A stretch of 64,000 bases of DNA. Origin: Nocardia cyriacigeorgica NBRC 100375. GTDB taxonomy: Bacteria; Actinomycetota; Actinomycetes; Mycobacteriales; Mycobacteriaceae. Of the stretch, positions 49,708 to 57,597 are shown piece by piece. Each line of letters opens with the position of its first letter. Positions within the stretch are counted from its first letter, which is position 1. The position numbers were made by a program, and so were the translations under genes. The notes beneath the pieces were generated by a model that searched no databases, was not told where the DNA came from, and saw only the letters and a program-made list of their open reading frames with translations. Where the stretch lies: the NCBI RefSeq assembly GCF_000308555.1, contig NZ_BAFY01000129.1, positions 17,397 through 81,396 on the forward strand, given 5' to 3'.

Positions 49708-50193
49708 ATGACCGAGCGCAAGCCGCCCGATCTGACCTTCGAGTCCTGGATCGACCGACAGGTGCGCGAAGCCACCGAACGCGGTGAGTTCGCGAATCTG
49801 GAGGGGGCGGGTAAACCGATTCCCGGCGCGGGCACCGTGGTCGACGAGAACTGGTGGCTGCGTGACTATCTACGCCGCGAAGGTGTGCGCGCCGACGGGA
49901 TGCTGCCGGAATCGCTGGTCCTGCGCCGCGATATCGAGCAGATCCGCGAGACCGTGCGGGAACTCGATACCGAACGCGAGGTGCGCGCGGCCGTCTCCGA
50001 ACTCAATCAGCGCATCGTGCGATGGATTCGGGTGCCCACCCCGCCGCAGGTGCCGATCGCCCCGGTCGACGCCGACGAAATCCTCGAATGGTGGCGAACC
50101 GAACGCACGCCGCCGCCGCGGCCGCAGGTCCCGCGTGCCGGCCCGGCTGCGAACCGGCCGGCAAGAAGACGCTGGTGGCAGCGTCGCCGCTGA
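49708..50193 (+). CDS. DUF1992 (DnaJ-homologue subfamily C member 28-like) protein
   Basis: A 161-residue protein. The conserved core is FESWIDRQVREATERGEFAN, LEGAGKPIPG, ENWWLRDYLRREGV and LPESLVLRRDIEQIRETVRE, the DUF1992 signature shared with DNAJC28. No J domain is present. The Arg/Trp-rich C-terminus (RRRWWQRRR) is basic. Function unknown. A leaderless-type -10 directs it. Confidence 0.88.
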   Translation: MTERKPPDLTFESWIDRQVREATERGEFANLEGAGKPIPGAGTVVDENWWLRDYLRREGVRADGMLPESLVLRRDIEQIRETVRELDTEREVRAAVSELNQRIVRWIRVPTPPQVPIAPVDADEILEWWRTERTPPPRPQVPRAGPAANRPARRRWWQRRR

Positions 50194-50372
50194 TCGACGC
50201 GAGCAAGAAAGCCGTTCGTCCGGACCGGCGCTCGACCAGCCGCCACCGGTGCGCTGTCGCCGCTGATCCACGCGAACGAGCAGGCTGTTCGCCTGGCCGG
50301 GTACTCGACCAGCGCGTCACCGATGGTGGCGGCGCCGCTGGTTCATCGGCGTGGGTGAACCGGACCGCTCCC

Positions 50373-51121
50373 TCAACCGGTCTCGTCCAGAACTATGTCC
50401 ATCACCCGGGCGATGCCTGCCGGGTCGATCGAGGCGGCGGGGTCGTCGAGGTACTGCTGGAGGGCCTGGCGAACGGCCGTCGCCGAGGGTTCGCGTTCGA
50501 GCGCCCATCGGGCCGCCGCAGCCTTGCCGGCATGGCGGTTTGTGTGAGCGAAATGCCAGACGCGGCAGGCGGTGAGCACCATGAGCGCGGCGCTTTCCGC
50601 GTCGTCGGGGCGGGTGCGCCACTGCTGTAACCAGTAGCGGCCGCGTTCGACGATCCACTCGGGCGGCACCGGGCCGATCACCTCGGACGGCGGCCGGCCC
50701 AGCAGGGCGATGCCGTTCTGCCGGACCATCGACAGTTCGGCGGGCAGATCGGGATCCTGCGGCACCGCCTCCTGCACCTCGACGCCGAGCGACGACCCGT
50801 CGTAGCGGCCTACGTGCAGTTGAGCGGGCGGGGTCCGCGTGGGTGCGGCGGCGGCCTCAGCACGACATGCAGATCGATGCCGCCGGCCGGGCCGATATCG
50901 GCTTCGCGCACCGACCTCTCCAGCGCCGCGCGCATATCGTCGGTCAGCTCGGTATCGCTGACCATCAGCAGATCGATATCGCTGCGCTGCGGCCGGAACT
51001 CGCCGGTGGCCAGTGAACCGTGCAGGATCACCGACCTGGTCGCGTCGCCGACGATGGTCGAGCAGCTCTCGGCGAGCCGGGCAGCGGCCGCACGGGCGAG
51101 GGACGGAGCGGGATGCGTCAC
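50373..51121 (-). pseudogene. Nucleotidyltransferase (aminoglycoside adenylyltransferase-like) split by a frameshift
   Basis: Two halves of one protein lie in different frames. From the ATG at 51121 the N-terminal half has the nucleotidyltransferase core VILHGSLATGEFRPQRSDID (GS and DxD metal motif) and stops at 50810. The C-terminal half continues in a second frame through RTPPAQLHVGRYDGSSLGVE and WIVERGRYWLQQWRTRPDD to 50373, the helical domain normal for this family. The switch falls within a CCG-rich tract near 50830-50860. This may be a disabling mutation or a base-count error in the read. If intact it would adenylylate a small molecule such as an aminoglycoside. Confidence 0.72.
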
Positions 51122-51226
51122 ACGGTCATGGCTACCAGAGCGAACGCCGCCGATCCAACGGATTTCCCGTCGGTGCCCGATATGCGCTGCGTGTGTGGGC
51201 AGTGAGTCAGACTGTGCGACAAAGCC

Positions 51227-51850
51227 TTACGGTGTCGTCGGTCGATGGGGGCCGTCTGCGGTCACGCCGCTGCTGCGCTCCCATCCGCGGGCGAACATCC
51301 GCATCAGCGCCGGATAGACCAGGACGTACCGGAACGGCAGGATCGCGGCCATGTAGACGCGGCCGAAGAAACCGTTGGGCTTCACCAGGACCGCCATCTG
51401 GCCGCGATAGCCGCCGTTGCCGTCGGGGACCCAGCCGATGTGCATGAGCGCGTGCACGGTCCGGTTGGCCATCTCGGCGGCCCATTCGTCGTCGGTGCGA
51501 TAGACCGACTCGAAGGGAACCGAGTCGAAGGCGGGACCGCGCGCCCCGTCGCGCAGGTCGGCGGGCAGACGCTCGCGCAGGCTGGGGACGCGGGCGCCGA
51601 CGCCGGAATCGTCGCGGTCCCAGCCGAGCAGGGCGCCGAGCCGCCAGCGGATCGCGAACAGCACCCGATAGATCAACGCCGGTGACTCGCCGTGCGCGCG
51701 GTCGGGCGCGGCGATCATGGTGACCAGGCGGTCGAACTCGTCGGGTCCGCCGGGGGTGGGCAGCGCCCACACGTCCTCGACGGTGAAATCCGGGGCCACC
51801 TCGTGGATCCGCCAGGGGCGGCAGGTGTGCGCGCTGCGGGGGAGCCGCAT
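51227..51850 (-). CDS. DUF2867 family protein
   Basis: A 207-residue protein of unknown function. Recognisable runs are VEDVWALPTPGGPDEFDRLV, FESVYRTDDEWAAEMANRTV, HIGWVPDGNGGYRGQMAVLV and KPNGFFGRVYMAAILPFRYV, LVYPALMRMF, which match DUF2867 proteins and resemble a START/SRPBCC-like fold with an amphipathic C-terminal segment. The gene is divergent from a TetR gene across about 150 bp with a perfect inverted repeat between, so it is the probable target of that repressor. Confidence 0.83.
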   Translation of the reverse strand: MRLPRSAHTCRPWRIHEVAPDFTVEDVWALPTPGGPDEFDRLVTMIAAPDRAHGESPALIYRVLFAIRWRLGALLGWDRDDSGVGARVPSLRERLPADLRDGARGPAFDSVPFESVYRTDDEWAAEMANRTVHALMHIGWVPDGNGGYRGQMAVLVKPNGFFGRVYMAAILPFRYVLVYPALMRMFARGWERSSGVTADGPHRPTTP

Positions 51851-51931
51851 CGTCGAGTCTCCATCCGTACGTGGCCCGGGCCGTCAACGCGGCCGGGTCC
51901 GGGAAATCAGTGGTCAGGCAGTAATTCTCAA

Positions 51932-51949
51932 ATATACGGTGCCGTATAT
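51932..51949. promoter_or_regulatory. TetR operator between the DUF2867 gene and tetR
   Basis: ATATACGG (51932-51939) and CCGTATAT (51942-51949) are perfect complements with a 2-bp centre. It is one of the few AT-rich stretches of the window and sits in the divergent promoter region. Confidence 0.65.
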
Positions 51950-52003
51950 GTCGATCGTAGCCGTGCCGCCCGCGTTGTCAACGGCGTCGGTAATACTGAA
52001 ACC

Positions 52004-52588
52004 ATGGTCGCCGTCACCCGAACCCCGAGGACCAGCTGGATCGAGCAGGGCCTGCGCGCACTCGCCTCCGGCGGGCCCGACGCGGTCCGCATCGAGGCAT
52101 TGGCGCAGGCGCTCGGCGTCACCAAGGGCGGGTTCTACGGCCATTTCGCCGACCGCAATGCCCTGCTCGAGGAAATGCTCGACACCTGGGAACACGAGGC
52201 CACCTTCGATGTCCGCGAGCGGGTCGAACGCGAGGGCGGCGACGCACGCGCGAAGGCCAGGCGCGCCGGTGTGCTCACCTTCTCCGACGACCGGCTGCGC
52301 CCGATCGACCTCGCCGTGCGCGATTGGGCCCGCCGCGACGACGCCGTGGCCGAACGGCTGCGCCGAGTCGACAACTACCGCATCGGCTACCTGCGAGAAC
52401 TGCTGAGTACCTTCTGTTCCGACCCCGACGAAGTCGAAGCCCGCAGCCTGCTGGCCTTCAGTCTGGCGGTGGGCACCTACATGATCGCCGCCGAACACGA
52501 CGGCCGCACCCGCGAGCAGGTCCTCGACCGCGCCTCGGCGTTCTTGCTGCGTACCGACCACGACACCGACGCGACCGCGACCGGATAG
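52004..52588 (+). CDS. TetR/AcrR family transcriptional regulator
   Basis: A 194-residue repressor with helix-turn-helix ALGVTKGGFYGHFADRNALL, the textbook TetR recognition helix. The C-terminal domain is helical with AVRDWARRDDAVAERLRRVD and SLAVGTYMIAAEHDGRTREQ. The ATG at 52004 gives MVAVTRTPRTSW. AATACT ends 6 nt before it, so the mRNA may be leaderless. It is divergent from the DUF2867 gene and presumably binds the ATATACGG repeat. The ligand is unknown. Confidence 0.87.
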   Translation: MVAVTRTPRTSWIEQGLRALASGGPDAVRIEALAQALGVTKGGFYGHFADRNALLEEMLDTWEHEATFDVRERVEREGGDARAKARRAGVLTFSDDRLRPIDLAVRDWARRDDAVAERLRRVDNYRIGYLRELLSTFCSDPDEVEARSLLAFSLAVGTYMIAAEHDGRTREQVLDRASAFLLRTDHDTDATATG

Positions 52589-52602
52589 ACCGGTCCGCTG
52601 GC

Positions 52603-52614
52603 TAGGCTCGGGGT
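52603..52614 (+). promoter_or_regulatory. Leaderless -10 element (TAGGCT)
   Basis: TAGGCT at 52603-52608, 6 nt (CGGGGT), then the ATG at 52615. Confidence 0.5.
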
Positions 52615-53511
52615 ATGGGGCTCAGCGAGATCGCGGCCGAACTGTACGGACTGGACCCGGGCGAATTCGTCGCGGCACGCAAGGAACGGGCGGCACAGGC
52701 CAAACGAGCGGGCGACGGCGATCTCGCTGCCGCGGTGGCCGAACTGCGCAAACCGACCGTCGCCGCCTGGACGGTGAACCTGCTGGCCCGCGAAGCCCCC
52801 GACGAGGTCGACGCGCTGCTGCGGCTGGGCGAGGCCCTGCGCGAAGCCCAGCGCGAACTCTCCGGCGACGACCTGCGGACGCTGACCAGGCAACGCCAGC
52901 AGGTGGTCAATGCGCTGGCCCGGCGCGCGGGCGAGCTGGCCGCCGAGCACGACCACCCTGTCGGCGAACCTGTGCTGCGCGAGGTGGCCACCACCCTGAC
53001 CGCCGCCCTGGCCGAACCCGACGTGGCCGACCAGGTGCGCGACGGCACTCTGGCGAAGGCGGCCACCTACGAAGGATTCGGCGACGCGGCACCCGCACTC
53101 ACCGCGGTGCCGGACGCGGATTCCGGTACGGGCCGTCGCAATCGCGCTCGCACCGCCGGCCGCCAGGGCAAGGCGCGGGGACCAAGCCGGGCCGACCGGG
53201 CGGCCGAACAACGCAAGGAGGCCGAAGCGGAGCTGGCCGAGGCGCGCCGCACCGCGGAATCGGCCCGCGCAGAAAAGGATTCGACCGAAGGCGAGGCGGC
53301 CGAGGCCGAGCGGCGCCTGCGCGAGGCCGACGAGCTGGTTGGTCGTCTACGGGCGGAGCTGACCGCGGCCGAGGAGCAGCACCGTTTCGCCCGCACCGCC
53401 GAACGCGCGGCCCGTGAGGCCGCCCGCGCGGCCGCCACCGAACTCGAGCGTGCCCAGCGGCGCGTCGAGCGAGCCGAGCAAGCACTCGCCGACCACGAAT
53501 CCGGCGGGTGA
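52615..53511 (+). CDS. Coiled-coil protein of unknown function
   Basis: A 298-residue soluble protein conserved in actinobacteria by its opening LYGLDPGEFVAARKERAAQA and AAVAELRKPTVAAWTVNLLA. Residues ~1-165 are helical and globular. Residues ~195-298 are a long charged coiled coil (AEQRKEAEAELAEARRTAES and following heptads). No catalytic motif is visible. It may be a structural or scaffold protein; function unknown. A leaderless-type -10 precedes the ATG. Confidence 0.75.
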   Translation: MGLSEIAAELYGLDPGEFVAARKERAAQAKRAGDGDLAAAVAELRKPTVAAWTVNLLAREAPDEVDALLRLGEALREAQRELSGDDLRTLTRQRQQVVNALARRAGELAAEHDHPVGEPVLREVATTLTAALAEPDVADQVRDGTLAKAATYEGFGDAAPALTAVPDADSGTGRRNRARTAGRQGKARGPSRADRAAEQRKEAEAELAEARRTAESARAEKDSTEGEAAEAERRLREADELVGRLRAELTAAEEQHRFARTAERAAREAARAAATELERAQRRVERAEQALADHESGG

Positions 53512-53557
53512 ACACCGCAGGCCCGCGGGCGCGGCGATGACCGGAGGTGCGCCGGAC

Positions 53558-54076
53558 TCAGTCGCCTTCGGTTCTCGCGGCGTGGGTGGGTAGCCGGCGC
53601 AGGCCGGCCGACACCTCCTGCACCAGCCCGGTGTAGCTCTCCACCAGTTGCGCGAGCCTGCGCTCGGCGTCGTCGACGCCGGGACGATGCGGGGACCCTT
53701 TCGCCTTCAGGTGCCGAACGTGCATATACGCCGCCACGATCCGGTCCACCACCGTGCCGAGGGTTTCGGTGTGCAGGACGGTGCCTCGGCGGTGTTGCGG
53801 CACATGGTTTTCGGTCCACACGTCGATCGCGTGGATCAGCGAGTCACGCGTCGTCGCGGAATCGGCGCTGTCCTCCGGCGCGGTGTAGGGGTGCAAGGTC
53901 GCCAGATACCGTGCGCAGCGGGTCACCGGATGACGGTCGGCCGTGGTGCCGCCGGAGTCGGTGTGGTCCAGCGCGTCGATGAGGTCCTGTGCGGTGGGCA
54001 GACGGCCGGTATCGAGGCCGGCTGCCCAGGGGATGTCGTTGTCGGTCGCTCCGGTGGTCGAGTGCTGTCGTCGCAT
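53558..54076 (-). CDS. DUF4254 family protein
   Basis: A 172-residue soluble protein. DUF4254 features: LPTAQDLIDALDHTD, TRDSLIHAIDVWTENHVPQH, VLHTETLGTVVDRIVAAYMH and LAQLVESYTGLVQEVSAGLR. The ATG at 54076 has GGAGG about 11 nt upstream; the open frame extends to 54259 but the extra part lacks family similarity. Such proteins often sit by glycosyltransferase or capsule genes, and a GT-C-like membrane protein follows at 54640. Function unknown. Confidence 0.75.
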   Translation of the reverse strand: MRRQHSTTGATDNDIPWAAGLDTGRLPTAQDLIDALDHTDSGGTTADRHPVTRCARYLATLHPYTAPEDSADSATTRDSLIHAIDVWTENHVPQHRRGTVLHTETLGTVVDRIVAAYMHVRHLKAKGSPHRPGVDDAERRLAQLVESYTGLVQEVSAGLRRLPTHAARTEGD

Positions 54077-54639
54077 CGCTGGCCCGCCTCCGCCTAGCGC
54101 CCTCCCGCACTCGGACCCGTTCGGCCGCGCGGTGTCGCGGCCGGTGCGCAGGGGCGTGATGTCGACCAGGGTGTCACGGTGGGAGCCTTTCGGTTCGCGG
54201 TGGCCGTCCACGGCGCAGGTCGCCTCAGCGGGCGAAAGCAGGTCCGCTCGGCCGATCAATGTCGGATCATCTCGGGGGAGTGGGACCTCGGCCCGCGTCG
54301 AGATGCCGTCGCGCGGTCGGCTGGGGCCGGGTGACGCGGCTCTCCGAGGGCAGTGGTCCCGGTGCGCGACGAGGAGGACGGCGGCCGGGTCGTAGCCGGC
54401 TGCCGCGCGTCACCGTGGACGGTGGTTGTGGATCGAGTTCTCGGAGAGTCTGTCCCACAGCAGGATTATCGTCGTCGCCGCCCGGTCCCGCTGCGCAATC
54501 GGTGAATTGCGATCGCACTTTTGCATATCGACCGCGGTCCGCGCCTGCTGGTGACTGCTCACAGTATTCGCCTGCCGCCACACCGTCGGCGTGTTCGCCC
54601 CGCCTGCGGTGTCGGCGGGCGCGGCTACCCTGGGGTGCC
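54077..54639. other. Intergenic stretch between divergent genes
   Basis: These 563 bp hold the promoters of the DUF4254 and GT-C-like genes. Open frames run through it but show shadow-type composition. TACCCT at 54626-54631 is a -10-like hexamer 8 nt before the ATG at 54640. I see no RNA gene, repeat or strong hairpin. Confidence 0.4.
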
Positions 54640-56481
54640 ATGGATACCGCCCCGGCCGCCCTGGTGGAGCCCGCCGAGCGGGTGCAGCCGGCCTCGGGGA
54701 GCGGCTCGACCTGGCGGTTTCCGGCGGTTCGGTGGCCCGCGGCGCTGGTCGCGGCGGCCGCGCTGATCATCGCGCAGTTGGTGCTGCGGGGCTGGGTGGC
54801 CGGGTCGGGGTACTTCTATTGGGATGACCTGATCCTCATCGGGCGAGCGGGTAGCAGGTCGCTGTGGTCGCCGGAACTGTTGTTCTACGACCATGACGGG
54901 CATTTCATGCCCGCCGCCTTCGCCACCGCCTGGTTGGTGACGGCGATCGCCCCGCTGTCATGGGCCGGTCCGGTGCTCACCATGCTTGTGATGCAGGCGG
55001 CGGCCTCGATCGCGGTGCTGCGGATGCTGGTGGTGCTGCTGGGTCCACGGCGGATACTGCTGATGCCGTTGATCTTCTACCTGTTCTGTCCGGTGACGGT
55101 GCCCGCCTTCGCTTGGTGGGCGGCCGCTCTCAACGCGCTGCCATTGCAGTTCGCACTGGCCTGGGTGATCGCCGACGCCGTGCTACTCGCGCGCACCGGG
55201 CGGCGCCGCTACGCGGTGACCGGGGTTGTCGTGGTCGCGGTGGCGCTGTTGTTCTTCGAGAAGTCGGTGATCGTGCCGTTCGTGGCGTTCGCCGTTGCGG
55301 TGCTGGCCCGTTACGTGGTGGGGGAGCGGGGGGCGGTGCGAGCGGTGGTGCGCCGCGGCGCCGCGCTGTGGGTCGGTTCGGCGCTGGTGCTCGGCTGCTG
55401 GCTGGTCGCCTACCTCGCCGTCGTCGATCTGGCGTACACGCGCACCGAACCGCGCGATATTCCAGGCCTGCTCCACGCTGCGACCTCGCGCGGGATAGTG
55501 CCTACGCTGGTCGGCGGGCCATGGAGCTGGGAGCGGTGGGTGCCGGCGGCGCCGTGGGCGACACCACCGGCGGTGGCGGTCGCGCTCTCGTGGGCTGCGC
55601 TGGTGGCGGTGGTGGTGTGGACGATCCGGTCGCGGCCGCGCACGGCGGCGGTCTGGCTGACGCTGGTGGGGTATTTCGCGGTGGCACTGGTGCCGGTGGC
55701 GGTGGCGCGCGGTGGGCCCAACAGCGTCGACGAGCTCATGCAATCGCTGCGCTATCTGGCCGATACGGCGGTCGTGCTCACCGCGGCCAGCGCACTGCTG
55801 GTATCGGCGCGACCGCGCCATCCCGGGAAGGTGAGCCGCCCGCCGGCCGCTGTGGTCGTGGGGCTGGCGGCAGCGTTCGTCGTGAGCAGCTCGTGGTCCA
55901 CCGTCACGTATGTGCGTTCCTGGTCCGATGGCACGACCGAGCGTTACCTGACGACCGTCGCCGCGGAACTCGGCGCGCTGGACGCCCCGCTGCTGGAGCA
56001 GGAGGTGCCGTGGACCGTGCTGAATCCCACGGCGTATCCGCAGAATCTGGCCAGTCGGGTCCTCTCGCCCATCGCCGGTCCCACCACCTTCGCCGACTCG
56101 ACTCCGCGGCTGCGCATGATCACCGACACCGGTGACATCGTCGATGCCCAGGTCTGGTGGAACCGCAGCATCCGTCCCGGCCCCGCCCCTGGATGCGGCT
56201 ACCGCGTGCTGGGCCGCGAAACCGTGCGGTTGCCGTTGGACGGTCCCATGCTCGCGCACGAATGGACCGTTCAGCTGAATTATCTGGCCGGCCGCGACGG
56301 CACTGTCTCCCTCGGCTTCGAATACGGTGACCAGGTCGCGGTTCCGGTGCAGAAGGGGCTGCACACCGTCTACGTCCGAGTCGTCGGCAGCGGTTCGGAG
56401 CTTCGGCTCGCCGCACGGACGCCCGGTCTCGATCTGTGTATCGCCTCCGGCCCGGTCGGCGTGGCGTCCCACGACAACTGA
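54640..56481 (+). CDS. Polytopic membrane protein, GT-C glycosyltransferase-like
   Basis: A 613-residue protein with 10-11 transmembrane segments and a C-terminal extracytoplasmic beta-rich domain (about residues 510-613). The first external loop holds SGYFYWDDLILIGRAGS, with a paired Asp motif where GT-C lipid-linked-sugar transferases place catalytic acids, followed by LLFYDHDGHFMPAAF. GT-C enzymes transfer sugars from polyprenyl donors outside the membrane, as in arabinan and mannan synthesis of mycolate-group bacteria. I do not recognise a specific enzyme. The ATG at 54640 fits the first helix; an in-frame start at 54259 looks spurious. Confidence 0.7.
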   Translation: MDTAPAALVEPAERVQPASGSGSTWRFPAVRWPAALVAAAALIIAQLVLRGWVAGSGYFYWDDLILIGRAGSRSLWSPELLFYDHDGHFMPAAFATAWLVTAIAPLSWAGPVLTMLVMQAAASIAVLRMLVVLLGPRRILLMPLIFYLFCPVTVPAFAWWAAALNALPLQFALAWVIADAVLLARTGRRRYAVTGVVVVAVALLFFEKSVIVPFVAFAVAVLARYVVGERGAVRAVVRRGAALWVGSALVLGCWLVAYLAVVDLAYTRTEPRDIPGLLHAATSRGIVPTLVGGPWSWERWVPAAPWATPPAVAVALSWAALVAVVVWTIRSRPRTAAVWLTLVGYFAVALVPVAVARGGPNSVDELMQSLRYLADTAVVLTAASALLVSARPRHPGKVSRPPAAVVVGLAAAFVVSSSWSTVTYVRSWSDGTTERYLTTVAAELGALDAPLLEQEVPWTVLNPTAYPQNLASRVLSPIAGPTTFADSTPRLRMITDTGDIVDAQVWWNRSIRPGPAPGCGYRVLGRETVRLPLDGPMLAHEWTVQLNYLAGRDGTVSLGFEYGDQVAVPVQKGLHTVYVRVVGSGSELRLAARTPGLDLCIASGPVGVASHDN

Positions 56482-56866
56482 CCCGCGTGGTGCGCCGGGT
56501 TCGGAGGCGGAGAAGGCGGTGTTGGTTCAGGCGGGTAGCGATGCAGGAGTATCTTTGCGGATACGTTCATATGCGCATCAACGCATGAGCATCGTCACCT
56601 GCCCGGCCTTACTGCGAGAGCCTCGTCATGGAAGGGGGGGGGTATTCCCAAGCTTGGGAAGTTTCTTCACTGAATCGGACAAATCGAAAACGCTTCGGGG
56701 GCCGAAGGTTTCGGCACCTTAGGCTATGTGAACTCACTAATCAACTCCCCGTGAAGCTGTTCTTCGCCACAGCCTCCCGCGGGGTAGAGGACGGTCGAAT
56801 CGGGTAACGTACTGGCGAGTAGCGTCCGTCAGAGCTGATGGGCAGAGTGCGAAATGTTAAGGGACA
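56482..56866. other. AT-richer intergenic region with a palindrome
   Basis: A 385-bp gap of visibly lower GC before the GNAT and PKS genes. TTCCCAAGCTTGGGAA (56645-56660) is a perfect 16-bp palindrome directly after a run of nine G (56634-56642). TAGGCT at about 56722 and several AT-rich hexamers could be promoter elements for the GNAT gene. I see no convincing ORF or RNA gene. Confidence 0.4.
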
Positions 56867-57496
56867 GTGTTGGATCAGTCCGCCGGGATCGTCCTTCGGC
56901 CGGCAACCGCAGGCGATATCGATGAGATCACCCGGGTCGTTGCCGACGCCTTCGAGCACGACGATCCGATCGAGGAGTTCGTCTTCCCCTCGGAGGCCGT
57001 GCGGCGACGGAACGCGCCGCGGATGCTCAGGGTGATGTTGAAATACCGGTTCATACCTGCCGGTGGGGCGGAAGTCGCGGTGCGTGACGACGCGATCGTC
57101 GGTGCGCTGCTCTGGTATCCGGCCGGGTACCGCCAGAGTCTGTGGCGGGAGGCGGTGTCGGGGCCGCAATTCCTGTGGGCGATGGGCTCAGCCACCCCAC
57201 GCGGAATGGCCGTCGACGCCGCCCTGGCGCGGATCGCGCCGCAACGCCCGCATCATCTGGTCGTCTATCTCGGCTGCGATCCCGCTGTTCAAGGCGAGGG
57301 CGTCGGCACAGCGCTGATGAGATCGCTCGGCGAGCGATCGGATCGGGAAGGCGTGCCGATGTGCGGCATGTGCAAGGACGGCAATGTCCGCTTCTACGAG
57401 CCGCTCGGCTTTCGCCGGATCGGGGAGACCGCGATCGGCCGTGGCGGCCCGCGGATGAATGTCCTGATGCGACCGCCTGCGGAGGCGAAGGTCTGA
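56867..57496 (+). CDS. GNAT family N-acetyltransferase
   Basis: A 209-residue acetyltransferase. N-terminal IVLRPATAGDIDEITRVVAD begins the GNAT fold, VAVRDDAIVGALLWYPAGYR forms strands 3-4, and the acetyl-CoA loop is in LGCDPAVQGEGVGTALMRSL, followed by VRFYEPLGFRRIGETAIGRG. It starts at GTG 56867 or the next codon, TTG 56870, with AAGGGA just upstream. It is 101 bp from the PKS gene on the same strand and could modify the polyketide product or be unrelated. Confidence 0.85.
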   Translation: MLDQSAGIVLRPATAGDIDEITRVVADAFEHDDPIEEFVFPSEAVRRRNAPRMLRVMLKYRFIPAGGAEVAVRDDAIVGALLWYPAGYRQSLWREAVSGPQFLWAMGSATPRGMAVDAALARIAPQRPHHLVVYLGCDPAVQGEGVGTALMRSLGERSDREGVPMCGMCKDGNVRFYEPLGFRRIGETAIGRGGPRMNVLMRPPAEAKV

Positions 57497-57597
57497 TCGA
57501 GGCGCGCGTGCGCGGATGAATACGGGCGGCGACATATTTCGCGTGCCCGGAGAACAGGGGGTTCAGGGGTTTATTTCGATGTGGGTGAGGAGTCTTC

